From: Arabiibacter massiliensis
GTDB taxonomy: Bacteria > Actinomycetota > Coriobacteriia > Coriobacteriales > Eggerthellaceae
Length of the DNA stretch: 64,000 nt
Assembly: GCF_900169505.1 (NCBI RefSeq)
Contig: NZ_LT827021.1
Span: forward strand, 372,001 to 436,000
Direction: 5' to 3'
Part shown: positions 17,711 through 25,523 of the stretch, in pieces
How the letters are laid out: the number at the start of each line of letters is the position of its first letter
How positions within the stretch are numbered: the first letter of the stretch is position 1
Program-made: the position numbers and the translations under genes
Notes under the pieces: model-generated
Seen by the model: the letters and a program-made list of their open reading frames with translations, nothing else
The model's database searches: none
Told to the model about the DNA's origin: nothing

Positions 17711-18418
17711 ATGCCCAAAGCGCCGGTGCTCGTGGTCACCGGGCATTACGGGGTGGGGAAGACCAACCTCTCACTCAACCTGGCGCTCGACGCGGCGGCG
17801 CGCGGGCTGGAGGTCACGGTGGTCGACCTCGACGTGGTGAACCCGTTCTTCCGCTCGAGCGACTACCGCGCGCTGCTCGACGAGGCGGGCGTGCGGATGA
17901 TCGCGCCCGTGTTCGCCGGCACGAACCTGGACGGGCCGAGCCTGTCGGGCACCATCCTGCCGGCCATCGAGCAGGCGCGCGCGGCGGAAGGTCGCCTGCT
18001 CGTCATCGACGCGGGCGGCGACGACGTGGGCGCCACGGCGCTCGGGCGCTTCGCGAAGACGGTGGCGGCCGGCCCCTACGAGATGCTCTACGTGGTGAAC
18101 CGCAGCCGAAACCTCACGCAGGAGCCCGCCGAGGCGGCCGAGGTGCTGCGCGAGATCGAGGCGAAGTCGCACCTCAAGGCCACGGCCGTCGCCAACAACA
18201 CGCACCTCCAGGCCGACACTGACGAGGCCGTGATCGCGCAGGGCATCCCCTTCGCCCAGGAGGTCGCCCGCCTCACGAGCCTGCCCCTCGCCTTCACCAC
18301 CGTGCCTGACGAGACGGCTCGTCAGGACGCTGGCCGGAGATTTTCCCGCTTTGGGCCGAATGCGGGCGTGCACGGGGTCTATCCTGTGCGAGTATATGTG
18401 AGAACTCCCTGGCAATAG
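17711..18418 (+). CDS. P-loop ATPase (MinD/CobQ-like fold) of the oxidoreductase locus
   Basis: 235 residues. Walker A (TGHYGVGKTNLSLNLAL, residues 10-26) is followed by VTVVDLDVVNPFFRSSDY and VIDAGGDDVGATALGR, resembling deviant-Walker SIMIBI-class NTPases. No C-terminal domain of known function is seen. It lies between the acyl-CoA synthetase and the 2-oxoacid:ferredoxin oxidoreductase genes, so a role in assembly or regulation of that complex is possible but unproven. The only Shine-Dalgarno candidate (AGGA, spacing 7) is the end of the preceding repeat unit. Confidence 0.82.
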   Translation: MPKAPVLVVTGHYGVGKTNLSLNLALDAAARGLEVTVVDLDVVNPFFRSSDYRALLDEAGVRMIAPVFAGTNLDGPSLSGTILPAIEQARAAEGRLLVIDAGGDDVGATALGRFAKTVAAGPYEMLYVVNRSRNLTQEPAEAAEVLREIEAKSHLKATAVANNTHLQADTDEAVIAQGIPFAQEVARLTSLPLAFTTVPDETARQDAGRRFSRFGPNAGVHGVYPVRVYVRTPWQ

Positions 18419-18486
18419 ACGAGAGAGCTGCGGCGGCGCTTCGGCGGCGGCGCGCGAGCATACGAACGAGACGAGGAAGGCGGATC

Positions 18487-18693
18487 ATGGCGAGAATCAG
18501 CGTAGACGACTCCTTCTGCAAGGGGTGCGGCCTGTGCGTGGACGCATGCCCCGTGCATATCATCGAGCTTGACAACGACACGATCACGGCGAAGGGCTAC
18601 CATCCGGCGCACTGCATCGACATGGACGCGTGCACGGGCTGCGCGTCGTGCGCGCTCATGTGCCCCGACGTGGCCATCACGGTGGAAAGGTAG
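18487..18693 (+). CDS. 2-oxoacid:ferredoxin oxidoreductase delta (2[4Fe-4S] ferredoxin) subunit
   Basis: 68 residues with two CX2CX2CX3CP clusters (CKGCGLCVDACP and CTGCASCALMCP). It acts as the electron exit module of a four-subunit KorDABC/VorDABC enzyme. It is 6 bp before the alpha subunit gene. GAGGAAGG lies upstream of the ATG. Confidence 0.93.
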   Translation: MARISVDDSFCKGCGLCVDACPVHIIELDNDTITAKGYHPAHCIDMDACTGCASCALMCPDVAITVER

Positions 18694-18699
18694 GCGAGC

Positions 18700-19773
18700 A
18701 TGGCAGAGAAAGTGCTCATGAAGGGCAACGAGGCGCTCGCCGAGGCGGCGCTGCGCGCGGGCTGCCGCTTCTTCTTCGGGTATCCCATCACGCCGCAGAC
18801 GGAGCTCGCGGCGTACATGTCCAAGCGCATGCCCAAGGTGGGCGGCACGTTCCTCCAGGCCGAGAGCGAGATTGCGGCCATCAACATGGTGTACGGCGCC
18901 TCGGCGGCCGGCGCGCGCGTCATGACGTCGTCCTCCTCGCCGGGCATCTCGCTCAAGGGCGAGGGCATCTCGTACATGGCCGGCGCGGATCTGCCGGGCG
19001 TCATCATCAACGTGCAGCGCGGCGGCCCGGGCCTCGGCGGCATCCAGCCCTCGCAGGCCGACTACTGGCAGGCCACGCGCGCGCTCGGGCACGGCGACTT
19101 CCGCGTGGTGGTGTACGCGCCGTCCACGGTGCAGGAGATGGCCGACCTCGCGTTCACGGCCTTCGATGTGGCGGACAAGTACCGCACGCCCGTCATGATC
19201 CTGGCCGACGGCATGCTCGGGCAGATGATGGAGCCCGTGGTCATGCCCGAGCCGCATGACGAGCAGATCGAGAAGCCCTGGGCCACCACCGGCCACAAGC
19301 ACCAGCGGCCGCACAACGTGGTGAACTCGCTCTACCTCACGGCCGACGAGCTGGAGCGCCTGAACGTCGAGCGCTACGAGCGCTACGCCGTCATCGAGCG
19401 CGACGAGCAGCGCGCCGAGACGTTCCTCACCGAGGACGCCGACGTGGTGGTCGTGGCCTTCGGCGCGAGCGCCCGCGTGGCGCGCAGCGCGGTGGTCGAG
19501 GCGCGAGCGAAAGGCGTGAAGGCCGGCCTCATCAGGCCGATCACGCTCTGGCCGTTCCCCGTGGACGCGCTCGAGGCCGCGGTGCCCACCGCCAAGGCCT
19601 TCCTCACCGTGGAGATGAACATGGGCCAGATGGTGGACGACGTGCGCCTCGCCGTGAACGGGCGGCGCCCCGTGGAGTTCTTCGGCCGCACCGGCGGCGT
19701 CATCCCGACGCCCGTGGAGGTGCTGGCCCAGATCGAGGACCTGAACGAACGCATACGTAAGGGAGGGGAGTAG
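18700..19773 (+). CDS. 2-oxoacid:ferredoxin oxidoreductase alpha subunit
   Basis: 357 residues. It carries the pyrimidine-type TPP-enzyme domain ([60 protein letters not shown]) and a transketolase C-terminal-like domain (from about 235). With beta, gamma and delta it oxidises 2-oxoacids to acyl-CoA, CO2 and reduced ferredoxin. The split into separate D-A-B-C subunits resembles 2-oxoglutarate or branched-chain (Kor/Vor) enzymes more than single-chain pyruvate enzymes. The substrate is not determined. Confidence 0.94.
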   Translation: MAEKVLMKGNEALAEAALRAGCRFFFGYPITPQTELAAYMSKRMPKVGGTFLQAESEIAAINMVYGASAAGARVMTSSSSPGISLKGEGISYMAGADLPGVIINVQRGGPGLGGIQPSQADYWQATRALGHGDFRVVVYAPSTVQEMADLAFTAFDVADKYRTPVMILADGMLGQMMEPVVMPEPHDEQIEKPWATTGHKHQRPHNVVNSLYLTADELERLNVERYERYAVIERDEQRAETFLTEDADVVVVAFGASARVARSAVVEARAKGVKAGLIRPITLWPFPVDALEAAVPTAKAFLTVEMNMGQMVDDVRLAVNGRRPVEFFGRTGGVIPTPVEVLAQIEDLNERIRKGGE

Positions 19774-19776
19774 ACC

Positions 19777-20625
19777 ATGGCCGAGAAAGAGACCAAAGTG
19801 GTGTTCGAGCGCCCGCATGCGCTCCTTCCCGTGGTGACCAATTACTGCCCGGGCTGCACGCACGGCATCATCAACCGCCTCGTGGCGGAATGCCTCGACG
19901 AGCTGGACGTGGAGGGCGACGCCGTGGGCGTGGCCCCCGTGGGCTGCTCCGTCATGGCCTATGACTTCTTCGGCTGCGACATGATCGAGGCCGCGCACGG
20001 GCGCGCCCCGGCGGTGGCCACGGCCGTGAAGCGCGTGCATCCGGGCGGCGTGGTGTTCGCCTACCAGGGCGACGGCGACCTCGCCTCCATCGGCATGGCC
20101 GAGACGATACATGCGGCCACGCGCGGCGAGAACATCACCGTCATCTTCATCAACAACGCCATCTACGGCATGACGGGCGGCCAGATGGCCCCCACGAGCC
20201 TGCCGCACCAGGTGACGCAGACCTCGCCCTACGGCCGCGACACGGAGGAGTGCGGGTTCCCCATCCGCGTGTGCGAGCTTCTGAGCTCGCTCGACGGCGT
20301 GGCGTACCTCGAGCGCGTGACGGCGGACACGCCGAAGAACGTGCGCAAGGCGAAGAAGGCCATCAAGAAGGCGTTCCAGACGCAGATCGACGGCGCGGGC
20401 TACTCGCTCGTGGAGGTGGTTTCCACGTGCCCCACGAACTGGGGAATGACGCCGCAGGACTCCATCGCGTGGATGCAGGAGAACATGCTGCCGTACTATC
20501 CGCTGGGCGTGTACAAGGACGTGCGCGCCGAGGGCTACGCGAACGCGGCCGAGGCTGCGGCGGCCCGCGCGGCGGACTGCCCGATCGCGAATCCTGCCGC
20601 GCAGGCGGAAGGGGGTGCGCGATGA
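19777..20625 (+). CDS. 2-oxoacid:ferredoxin oxidoreductase beta (TPP-binding) subunit
   Basis: 282 residues. The TPP-binding region is visible: NYCPGCTHGIINRL, then GDGDLASIGMAETIHAATRG...VIFINNAIYGMTGGQMAPT (the GDG-x-NN motif). This subunit holds the catalytic cofactor. It starts 3 bp after alpha and overlaps gamma by 4 bp. Confidence 0.95.
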   Translation: MAEKETKVVFERPHALLPVVTNYCPGCTHGIINRLVAECLDELDVEGDAVGVAPVGCSVMAYDFFGCDMIEAAHGRAPAVATAVKRVHPGGVVFAYQGDGDLASIGMAETIHAATRGENITVIFINNAIYGMTGGQMAPTSLPHQVTQTSPYGRDTEECGFPIRVCELLSSLDGVAYLERVTADTPKNVRKAKKAIKKAFQTQIDGAGYSLVEVVSTCPTNWGMTPQDSIAWMQENMLPYYPLGVYKDVRAEGYANAAEAAAARAADCPIANPAAQAEGGAR

Positions 20626-21158
20626 GCGAGTCTTTGAACATCGTGCTCGCCGGCTTCGGCGGCCAGGGCGTCCTGTTCGCCGGCAAGTTGATCGCCTACG
20701 CCGGCTTGCTTGAGGACCGAGAGGTGTCGTGGCTGCCCTCCTACGGCCCCGAGATGCGCGGCGGCACCGCGAACTGCAGCGTGTGCCTCTCTGACGATCC
20801 CATCGGAAGCCCGCTCGTGCTCGCGCCCAACGCGCTCATCGCCATGAACCAGCCCTCGCTCGACAAGTTCGAGGCCAGCGTGGCCGAAGGCGGCGTCGTG
20901 GTGGCCGACTCCACGCTCATCGCGCACATCCCGGACATCCCGGGCGTGCGCATGTGCGCCATCCCCGCCACGGCCATGGCCGAGGAGGCCGGGTTCAAGA
21001 AGCTGGCGAACATCATCATGGCCGGCAAGCTCTACGCCGAGACGCGCTTCTGCGCCGAGGATACGCTCTGGAAGGCCATCGAGAAGTGCGTGCCTGCCAG
21101 CAAGGCCGCCATGCTCGAGATGAACAAGCGCGCTTTGCGGATAGGAATGGACGCGTAA
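20622..21158 (+). CDS. 2-oxoacid:ferredoxin oxidoreductase gamma subunit
   Basis: 178 residues of the pyruvate/ketoisovalerate oxidoreductase catalytic-domain family: NIVLAGFGGQGVLFAGKLIAYAGLL and SWLPSYGPEMRGGTANC. It completes the delta-alpha-beta-gamma set. Its ATG overlaps the beta stop (ATGA), so the four genes form one tightly coupled operon that ends at a repeat unit 6 bp downstream. Confidence 0.95.
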   Translation: MSESLNIVLAGFGGQGVLFAGKLIAYAGLLEDREVSWLPSYGPEMRGGTANCSVCLSDDPIGSPLVLAPNALIAMNQPSLDKFEASVAEGGVVVADSTLIAHIPDIPGVRMCAIPATAMAEEAGFKKLANIIMAGKLYAETRFCAEDTLWKAIEKCVPASKAAMLEMNKRALRIGMDA

Positions 21159-21164
21159 AGACGT

Positions 21165-21284
21165 TGTCATCCTGAGCGAGCGAAGCGAGTCGAAGGATCC
21201 CGAGCGGCGCCAGCAGTGACGCGTTCAGCTATCGCCACACGGGATCCTTCGACTCCGGCCTAGCGGCCTCCGCTCAGGATGACA
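21165..21284. repeat. REP-like inverted-repeat unit, copy 2
   Basis: Starts TGTCATCCTGAGCG, ends CGCTCAGGATGACA, with internal GGATCC-containing arms. It separates the gamma subunit from the second XRE-cupin gene and can fold into a long hairpin. Confidence 0.9.
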
Positions 21285-21304
21285 GTATGTTGGAAAGGAA
21301 AGCG

Positions 21305-21856
21305 ATGGTTACCGAATTCGCCGAGATCGGCCTGCGCATCAAGGGCCTGCGCGAGGCGTGCGACGTCACGGTGGAGGACATGGCGCGCGAGCTCGAGGTG
21401 CCGGTGGAGAAGTACCTGGAGTGGGAGGCCACGGGCGCGGACGTGCCCATCTCGGCCATCTACCACATGGCGCACCACTTCGGCGTGGAGTTCACGGAGA
21501 TCCTCACCGGCACGGCCGCCAAGCTGCAAACCTACCAGGTGGTGAGAAACGGCGAGGGCCGCGAGGTCGACCGCTATCCGGGCTACCACTTCGAGGATCT
21601 GGCTTGGCGCTACACCGGCAAGATCATGCAGCCGCTGCTGGTGGTGCTCGACCCCTCCGACGAGCCCGCGAAGCTCGTGACCCACACCGGCCAGGAGTTC
21701 AACCTGGTCATCGAAGGCACGGTTATCGTGACCTGGGAGGACAAGGAGTTCGAGCTCAACGCCGGCGACAGCATCTACTTCAACCCGGAGCATCCGCACG
21801 GCCAGCGCTGCGGCGGCGACGTGCCCGCCAAGTTCGTCACGATCATCGCCGAGTAG
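21305..21856 (+). CDS. XRE-cupin transcriptional regulator (paralogue 2)
   Basis: 183 residues. The HTH (residues 6-60; GLRIKGLREACDVTVEDMARELEV) and C-terminal cupin (about 110-180; VTHTGQEFNLVIEGTVIVTWEDKEFELNAGDSIYFNPEHPHG) give the same architecture as the protein at 15086. The start ATG 21305 follows GAAAGGAAAGCG. It is followed by a repeat unit and the second acyl-CoA synthetase, its likely target. The cupin has His residues in the right places for metal binding, but the ligand is unknown. Confidence 0.9.
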   Translation: MVTEFAEIGLRIKGLREACDVTVEDMARELEVPVEKYLEWEATGADVPISAIYHMAHHFGVEFTEILTGTAAKLQTYQVVRNGEGREVDRYPGYHFEDLAWRYTGKIMQPLLVVLDPSDEPAKLVTHTGQEFNLVIEGTVIVTWEDKEFELNAGDSIYFNPEHPHGQRCGGDVPAKFVTIIAE

Positions 21857-21858
21857 GT

Positions 21859-21987
21859 TGTCATCCTGAGCGAAGCCCGCAGGGCGTAGTCGAAGGATCC
21901 CGAGCGGCGTGAGCAGGAAGAGCCCCTGCCGGCGCCATGCGGGATCCTTCGACTCCAGCGGCTGCGCCGCCTCCGCTCAGGATGACA
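21859..21987. repeat. REP-like inverted-repeat unit, copy 3
   Basis: Same ends as copies 1 and 2 (TGTCATCCTGAGCG / CGCTCAGGATGACA). It starts 2 bp after the XRE-cupin stop and ends 26 bp before the synthetase start. Confidence 0.9.
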
Positions 21988-22013
21988 AAAGGAACCGAGA
22001 GAAAGCACGACCC

Positions 22014-23687
22014 GTGAACCATATCCTGAAAAAATACTGTCCGCGCATCGAGTTCGACTCCTACGAGGACTTCTTCGAGAATTTCCGCATCGACGTGCCC
22101 GAGGCGTTCAACTTCGGGTTCGACGTCGTGGACGAGTGGGCGCGCGTGGAGCCCGAGAAGCGCGCGCTCGTGTGGTGCGACGACCACGACCATGAGCGCA
22201 CGTTCACGTTCACCGACCTGTCGCGCCTGTCGAACCAGGCGGCCAACGCGTTCAGCAAGCTCGGCATCGGCAAGGGCGACGTGGTGATGATGATCCTGCG
22301 CCGTCGCTGGGAGTACTGGGTGTGCGCGGTGGCGCTGTGCAAGCTGGGGGCCACCATCATCCCCGCGTCGCTGCAGCTCACGAAGAAGGACATCGTCTAC
22401 CGCGCCGAGAGCGCCAAGGTGAAGATGGTCGTGTGCGTGGACGACGACTACGTGTGCGGCCAGATGGAGGAGGCGCTGCCGGAGTCGCCCTCCATCCGCG
22501 AGCGCATCATCGTGGCCGGCGCGCGCGAGGGCTGGACGCCGTTCGACGAGCTGATCGCGGGCGAGTCCGACCGGTTCGAGCGCCCGTGCGGCCCGGCGGG
22601 CGTCACGAGCAAGGACATCATGCTCATCTACTTCACGTCCGGCACCACGGGCCTCGCGAAGGCGGTGTGCCACAACTTCGCGCATCCGCTCGGGCACATC
22701 ATCACCGCGAAGTACTGGCAGCAGGTGGAGGAGGACGCGCTGCACATGAGCGTGACCGACTCGGGCTGGGCGAAGTTCGGCTGGGGCAAGATCTACGGCC
22801 AGTGGATCGCGGGCGCCGTCATCTTCGCCTACGACATGGACAAGTTCGTGCCGACGAAGCTCTTGCAGAAGATCCAGGACTACAAGCTGACCACCTTCTG
22901 CGCGCCGCCCACCATGTACCGCTTCATGCTGCAGGAGGACGTGGCGGCCTACGACCTGTCGAGCGTGAAGAACTTCGCGACGGCCGGCGAGCCGCTGAAC
23001 GCCGAGGTCACCATCGCGTGGAAGCGCCTGACCGGCAAGAACATCCGCGAAGGCTTCGGGCAGACCGAGGGCCCGGTGCTCCTGGCCACGTTCCCGTGGA
23101 TCGAGCCGCGCCCGGGCTCGATGGGCAAGCCGTCGCCGCTGCTCAACGTCAAGCTTTTGGACGACGACGGCAACGAGGTGCCCGACGGCGAGGAGGGCGC
23201 CATCTGCGTCACGGGCCTGAAGGAGGCGTACCCGCCGGGCCTGTTCGTGGGCTACTACCGCGAGCCGGAGCGCACGCGCGAGGCCGTGGGCGGGGAGTAC
23301 TACAACCTGCACGACATGGCCTGGCGCGACTCGGACGGCTACTGCTTCTTCGTGGGGCGCAACGACGACGTGATCAAGTGCTCGGGCTACCGCATCGGTC
23401 CCTTCGAGGTGGAGAGCGCGCTCATCGAGCATCCGGCCGTGGTGGAGTGCGCCGTGACGGCTGCGCCCGACCCCATCCGCGGTAAGGTGGTGAAGGCCAC
23501 CGTCGTGCTGGCGCGCGGCTACGAGCCCTCCGACGAGCTGGTCAAAGAGCTGCAGAACCACGTGAAGAAGACGACCGCGCCGTATAAGTACCCGCGCATC
23601 GTCGAGTTCGTGGACGAGCTGCCTAAGACCATCGGCGGCAAGATCAAGCGCAAGCTCATCCGCAACAACGACGGCATAGAAGACTAA
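22014..23687 (+). CDS. AMP-forming acyl-CoA synthetase (paralogue 2)
   Basis: 557 residues, ANL superfamily. Motifs: YFTSGTTGLAKAVCH, GEPLNAEVTIAW, REGFGQTEGPVL, YYNLHDMAWRDSDGYCFFVGR, PKTIGGKIKR. It aligns along its whole length with the protein at 15795 (shared NFGFDVVDE/NFGYDVVDD and GDVVMMILRR/GDYVMVILRR blocks). The GTG start is preceded only by a weak GAGAGAAAG; no better in-frame start exists outside the repeat. The substrate probably differs from paralogue 1, since each has its own cupin regulator. Confidence 0.9.
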   Translation: MNHILKKYCPRIEFDSYEDFFENFRIDVPEAFNFGFDVVDEWARVEPEKRALVWCDDHDHERTFTFTDLSRLSNQAANAFSKLGIGKGDVVMMILRRRWEYWVCAVALCKLGATIIPASLQLTKKDIVYRAESAKVKMVVCVDDDYVCGQMEEALPESPSIRERIIVAGAREGWTPFDELIAGESDRFERPCGPAGVTSKDIMLIYFTSGTTGLAKAVCHNFAHPLGHIITAKYWQQVEEDALHMSVTDSGWAKFGWGKIYGQWIAGAVIFAYDMDKFVPTKLLQKIQDYKLTTFCAPPTMYRFMLQEDVAAYDLSSVKNFATAGEPLNAEVTIAWKRLTGKNIREGFGQTEGPVLLATFPWIEPRPGSMGKPSPLLNVKLLDDDGNEVPDGEEGAICVTGLKEAYPPGLFVGYYREPERTREAVGGEYYNLHDMAWRDSDGYCFFVGRNDDVIKCSGYRIGPFEVESALIEHPAVVECAVTAAPDPIRGKVVKATVVLARGYEPSDELVKELQNHVKKTTAPYKYPRIVEFVDELPKTIGGKIKRKLIRNNDGIED

Positions 23688-23690
23688 TCT

Positions 23691-23757
23691 GTTCCGGCGG
23701 TCTGCCGACCGCCGGAACTGCTCGACGCTGCGAAGCCAGGGGGCTTCTCGCTGTTTT
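23691..23757 (+). terminator. Two hairpins after the second acyl-CoA synthetase
   Basis: A perfect 11 bp stem, GTTCCGGCGGT / ACCGCCGGAAC (23691-23718), then a second stem, GCGAAGCC / GGCTTCTCGC (23730-23751), followed by TGTTTTA. Probably the terminator of the 15-23.7 kb module. Confidence 0.65.
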
Positions 23758-23823
23758 ACTACGCCAACCTGTGCGCTAGTTTTCGCGCTGTCGCGCGAAT
23801 CGGCTGGTTCGGTGCAAGCGTCC

Positions 23824-24948
23824 TTATAGCTCCCGGGCCATGGCAAGCGTTCTCGTGATCCACTCGCGCGCGGCCGGCAGGCGGTATCCGGAGAAGCCGG
23901 CTTCCTTCAGCAGCGCGTCCACGGTCTGCTCGGGCACGTCGAGGTTCGCGAGCGAGCGGAGGTCCACGCCGCGTGCGGCGATGTCGCGCAGGTGATCCCA
24001 ATAGGTTCCGACTGGGCCGAACGTCGTCGCATGCGCTGCCGGATCAGCGACGGCGGCGCACGCCATCTCCTCGGTGTCCTCGTAGAAGAGGCTGCGGCCG
24101 TTGTCGTACAGGGGGTAGAACGACTCGCCCATGTCGCTCATCTTGAGCGCCATGTTCGACAGGTGCCGGTCATCCTGGCGCGTCACGAAGTCGAGCAGGA
24201 TCATGCGGTGGAAGTCGTCGGCGAAGCCGGGCCGCGCTTCGAGCAGGTTGTCGAGCTCGTTCTCGCCGCGCGGCCCGTTGAACAGGCGGCGCAGGTGCAC
24301 GAGGTACTCTTTGGTGAAGTCGTACACGAACTCGGAGAACACGGAATCGGCGTCGAAGCGGCGGGCAGGGCAGCAGGGGATGCCCATCTCGCGCGCCAGC
24401 AGGTAGACGGCGATCTCCGACTCCACGTCGGTGGAAAGCGGGCTGATACGCTGCTTCACGATGCCGTATTTCCCCTGGAAGGCGGCATAGCGCTTGACGT
24501 TCACGCCTTCGGGCGTGTTCACGCTTCCGCCCTCGGCGTCGATGCGATGGAGGAACACGGATTCGAACACGTCGGTGGTGGCGTCCGCGAGCTTGTCGTC
24601 GGCGCGGGCGGCCATCCACAGCTCGTCCTTCGGGTTGACCGCGTGGGTCGCGTCGGCGATCCTGAACGCGTCGTACTCCGAGAGCCCGCAGCGGAACAGG
24701 AGCTTTTCGATGTCGCGGCGCTGAGGGCTCATGATGCGGTCGGAGAGGAACTCGCGGAACTCGCGGGCCGTCCACTCGTGCGAGCCGCGCGTGTAGAGGG
24801 AGACGGTCGGATTGTAGTCGGGCTGCGTGAAGGAGACGGACAGGTCGTCGCACACAACGCCGATCACGTCGTCGGCCCATTTGAGGTAGCGGTGCGCGTT
24901 GCCGGCCACGTCTTCCATCCTTTCCTCGAGTCGCTGCATCGAGTGCAT
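23824..24948 (-). CDS. HipA-like (PI3K-fold) protein kinase, standalone
   Basis: 374 residues. The C-terminal half has the HipA-family catalytic pattern: VKRYAAF with GIVKQ (nucleotide Lys region), LLDFVTRQDDRHLSNMALK (catalytic D and N) and PLYDNGRSLF (metal-binding D). The N-terminal 150 residues are not recognised. HipA kinases phosphorylate translation factors such as tRNA synthetases. Unlike canonical modules there is no HipB antitoxin gene beside it. ATG 24948 has GGAGG 9 bases upstream; ATGs at 24939 and 24918 are alternatives. Confidence 0.75.
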   Translation of the reverse strand: MHSMQRLEERMEDVAGNAHRYLKWADDVIGVVCDDLSVSFTQPDYNPTVSLYTRGSHEWTAREFREFLSDRIMSPQRRDIEKLLFRCGLSEYDAFRIADATHAVNPKDELWMAARADDKLADATTDVFESVFLHRIDAEGGSVNTPEGVNVKRYAAFQGKYGIVKQRISPLSTDVESEIAVYLLAREMGIPCCPARRFDADSVFSEFVYDFTKEYLVHLRRLFNGPRGENELDNLLEARPGFADDFHRMILLDFVTRQDDRHLSNMALKMSDMGESFYPLYDNGRSLFYEDTEEMACAAVADPAAHATTFGPVGTYWDHLRDIAARGVDLRSLANLDVPEQTVDALLKEAGFSGYRLPAAREWITRTLAMAREL

Positions 24949-25012
24949 TCTACCATGCCTCCCACGGCGGGGTAGAGCGCCGCACGTGCTTGTGGGTCTG
25001 ACGGGGGAAACG

Positions 25013-25057
25013 AGCAAATGTCCCAAAAGGGGACTGTCCCCTTTTGGGACATTTGCT
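25013..25057. repeat. 45 bp perfect palindrome with GGGGACTGTCCCC core (copy 1)
   Basis: Two 22-base arms around a single T (25035); outer part AGCAAATGTCCC / GGGACATTTGCT. It lies between the divergent HipA-like and GGQ-protein genes; the right end merges with the -10 element TGCTATGAT of the latter. Confidence 0.92.
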
Positions 25058-25069
25058 ATGATGCTGCGC

Positions 25070-25447
25070 ATGGATTCGGAGCAGCCGACATACCGGGACT
25101 TCGCACGGTGGGCGCAGATGACGCTCGAGGAGATCGAGCGCGACTGCGACATGCAGGCGTTCCGCGCGAGCGGGCCGGGCGGGCAGTGCGTGAACACCAC
25201 CGACTCCGCCGTGCGCATGGTGCACGGGCCGAGCGGCATCGCGGTCACGTCGCGCGAGTCGCGCAGCCAGTTCCGCAACCGGCAGCTGTGCTTGCAGAAG
25301 CTCCGCCGCCTGTTCGAGGCGAAGGCCCGCCCTCCCAAGGCCCGCCGGCCTACGAAGCCCTCGCGTCGCGCGAAGGAGGCGCGCCTGGCCGACAAGCGCC
25401 GCCGGGCGCAGGTGAAAGCGCAGCGCCGCCCCGTGGACGGGGAGTGA
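25070..25447 (+). CDS. Class I release-factor GGQ-domain protein (ArfB/PrfH-like)
   Basis: 125 residues. It contains the peptidyl-tRNA hydrolysis motif in SGPGGQCVNTTDSAVRM, then SRESRSQFRNRQLCLQKL and a Lys/Arg-rich tail, as in codon-independent rescue factors (ArfB/YaeJ) or RF-like PrfH. It lacks the codon-recognition domains of RF1/RF2, so ribosome rescue is the likely role. The extended -10 (TGCTATGAT, 25055-25062) places the transcription start only a few bases before ATG 25070, suggesting a leaderless message; ATGs at 25058 and 25061 lie inside the -10. Confidence 0.78.
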   Translation: MDSEQPTYRDFARWAQMTLEEIERDCDMQAFRASGPGGQCVNTTDSAVRMVHGPSGIAVTSRESRSQFRNRQLCLQKLRRLFEAKARPPKARRPTKPSRRAKEARLADKRRRAQVKAQRRPVDGE

Positions 25448-25480
25448 GGGCGCCGCCGAGCGGCGAAGCGCCTCTTCCGA

Positions 25481-25486
25481 TACAAT
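25481..25486 (+). promoter_or_regulatory. -10 box TACAAT of the P-type ATPase gene
   Basis: TACAAT sits 37 bp before the GTG start, with AAGGAGG (25513-25519) in between. Confidence 0.5.
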
Positions 25487-25523
25487 GGTGCGCATGCGGC
25501 GAGGCGATCCTTAAGGAGGAGCG

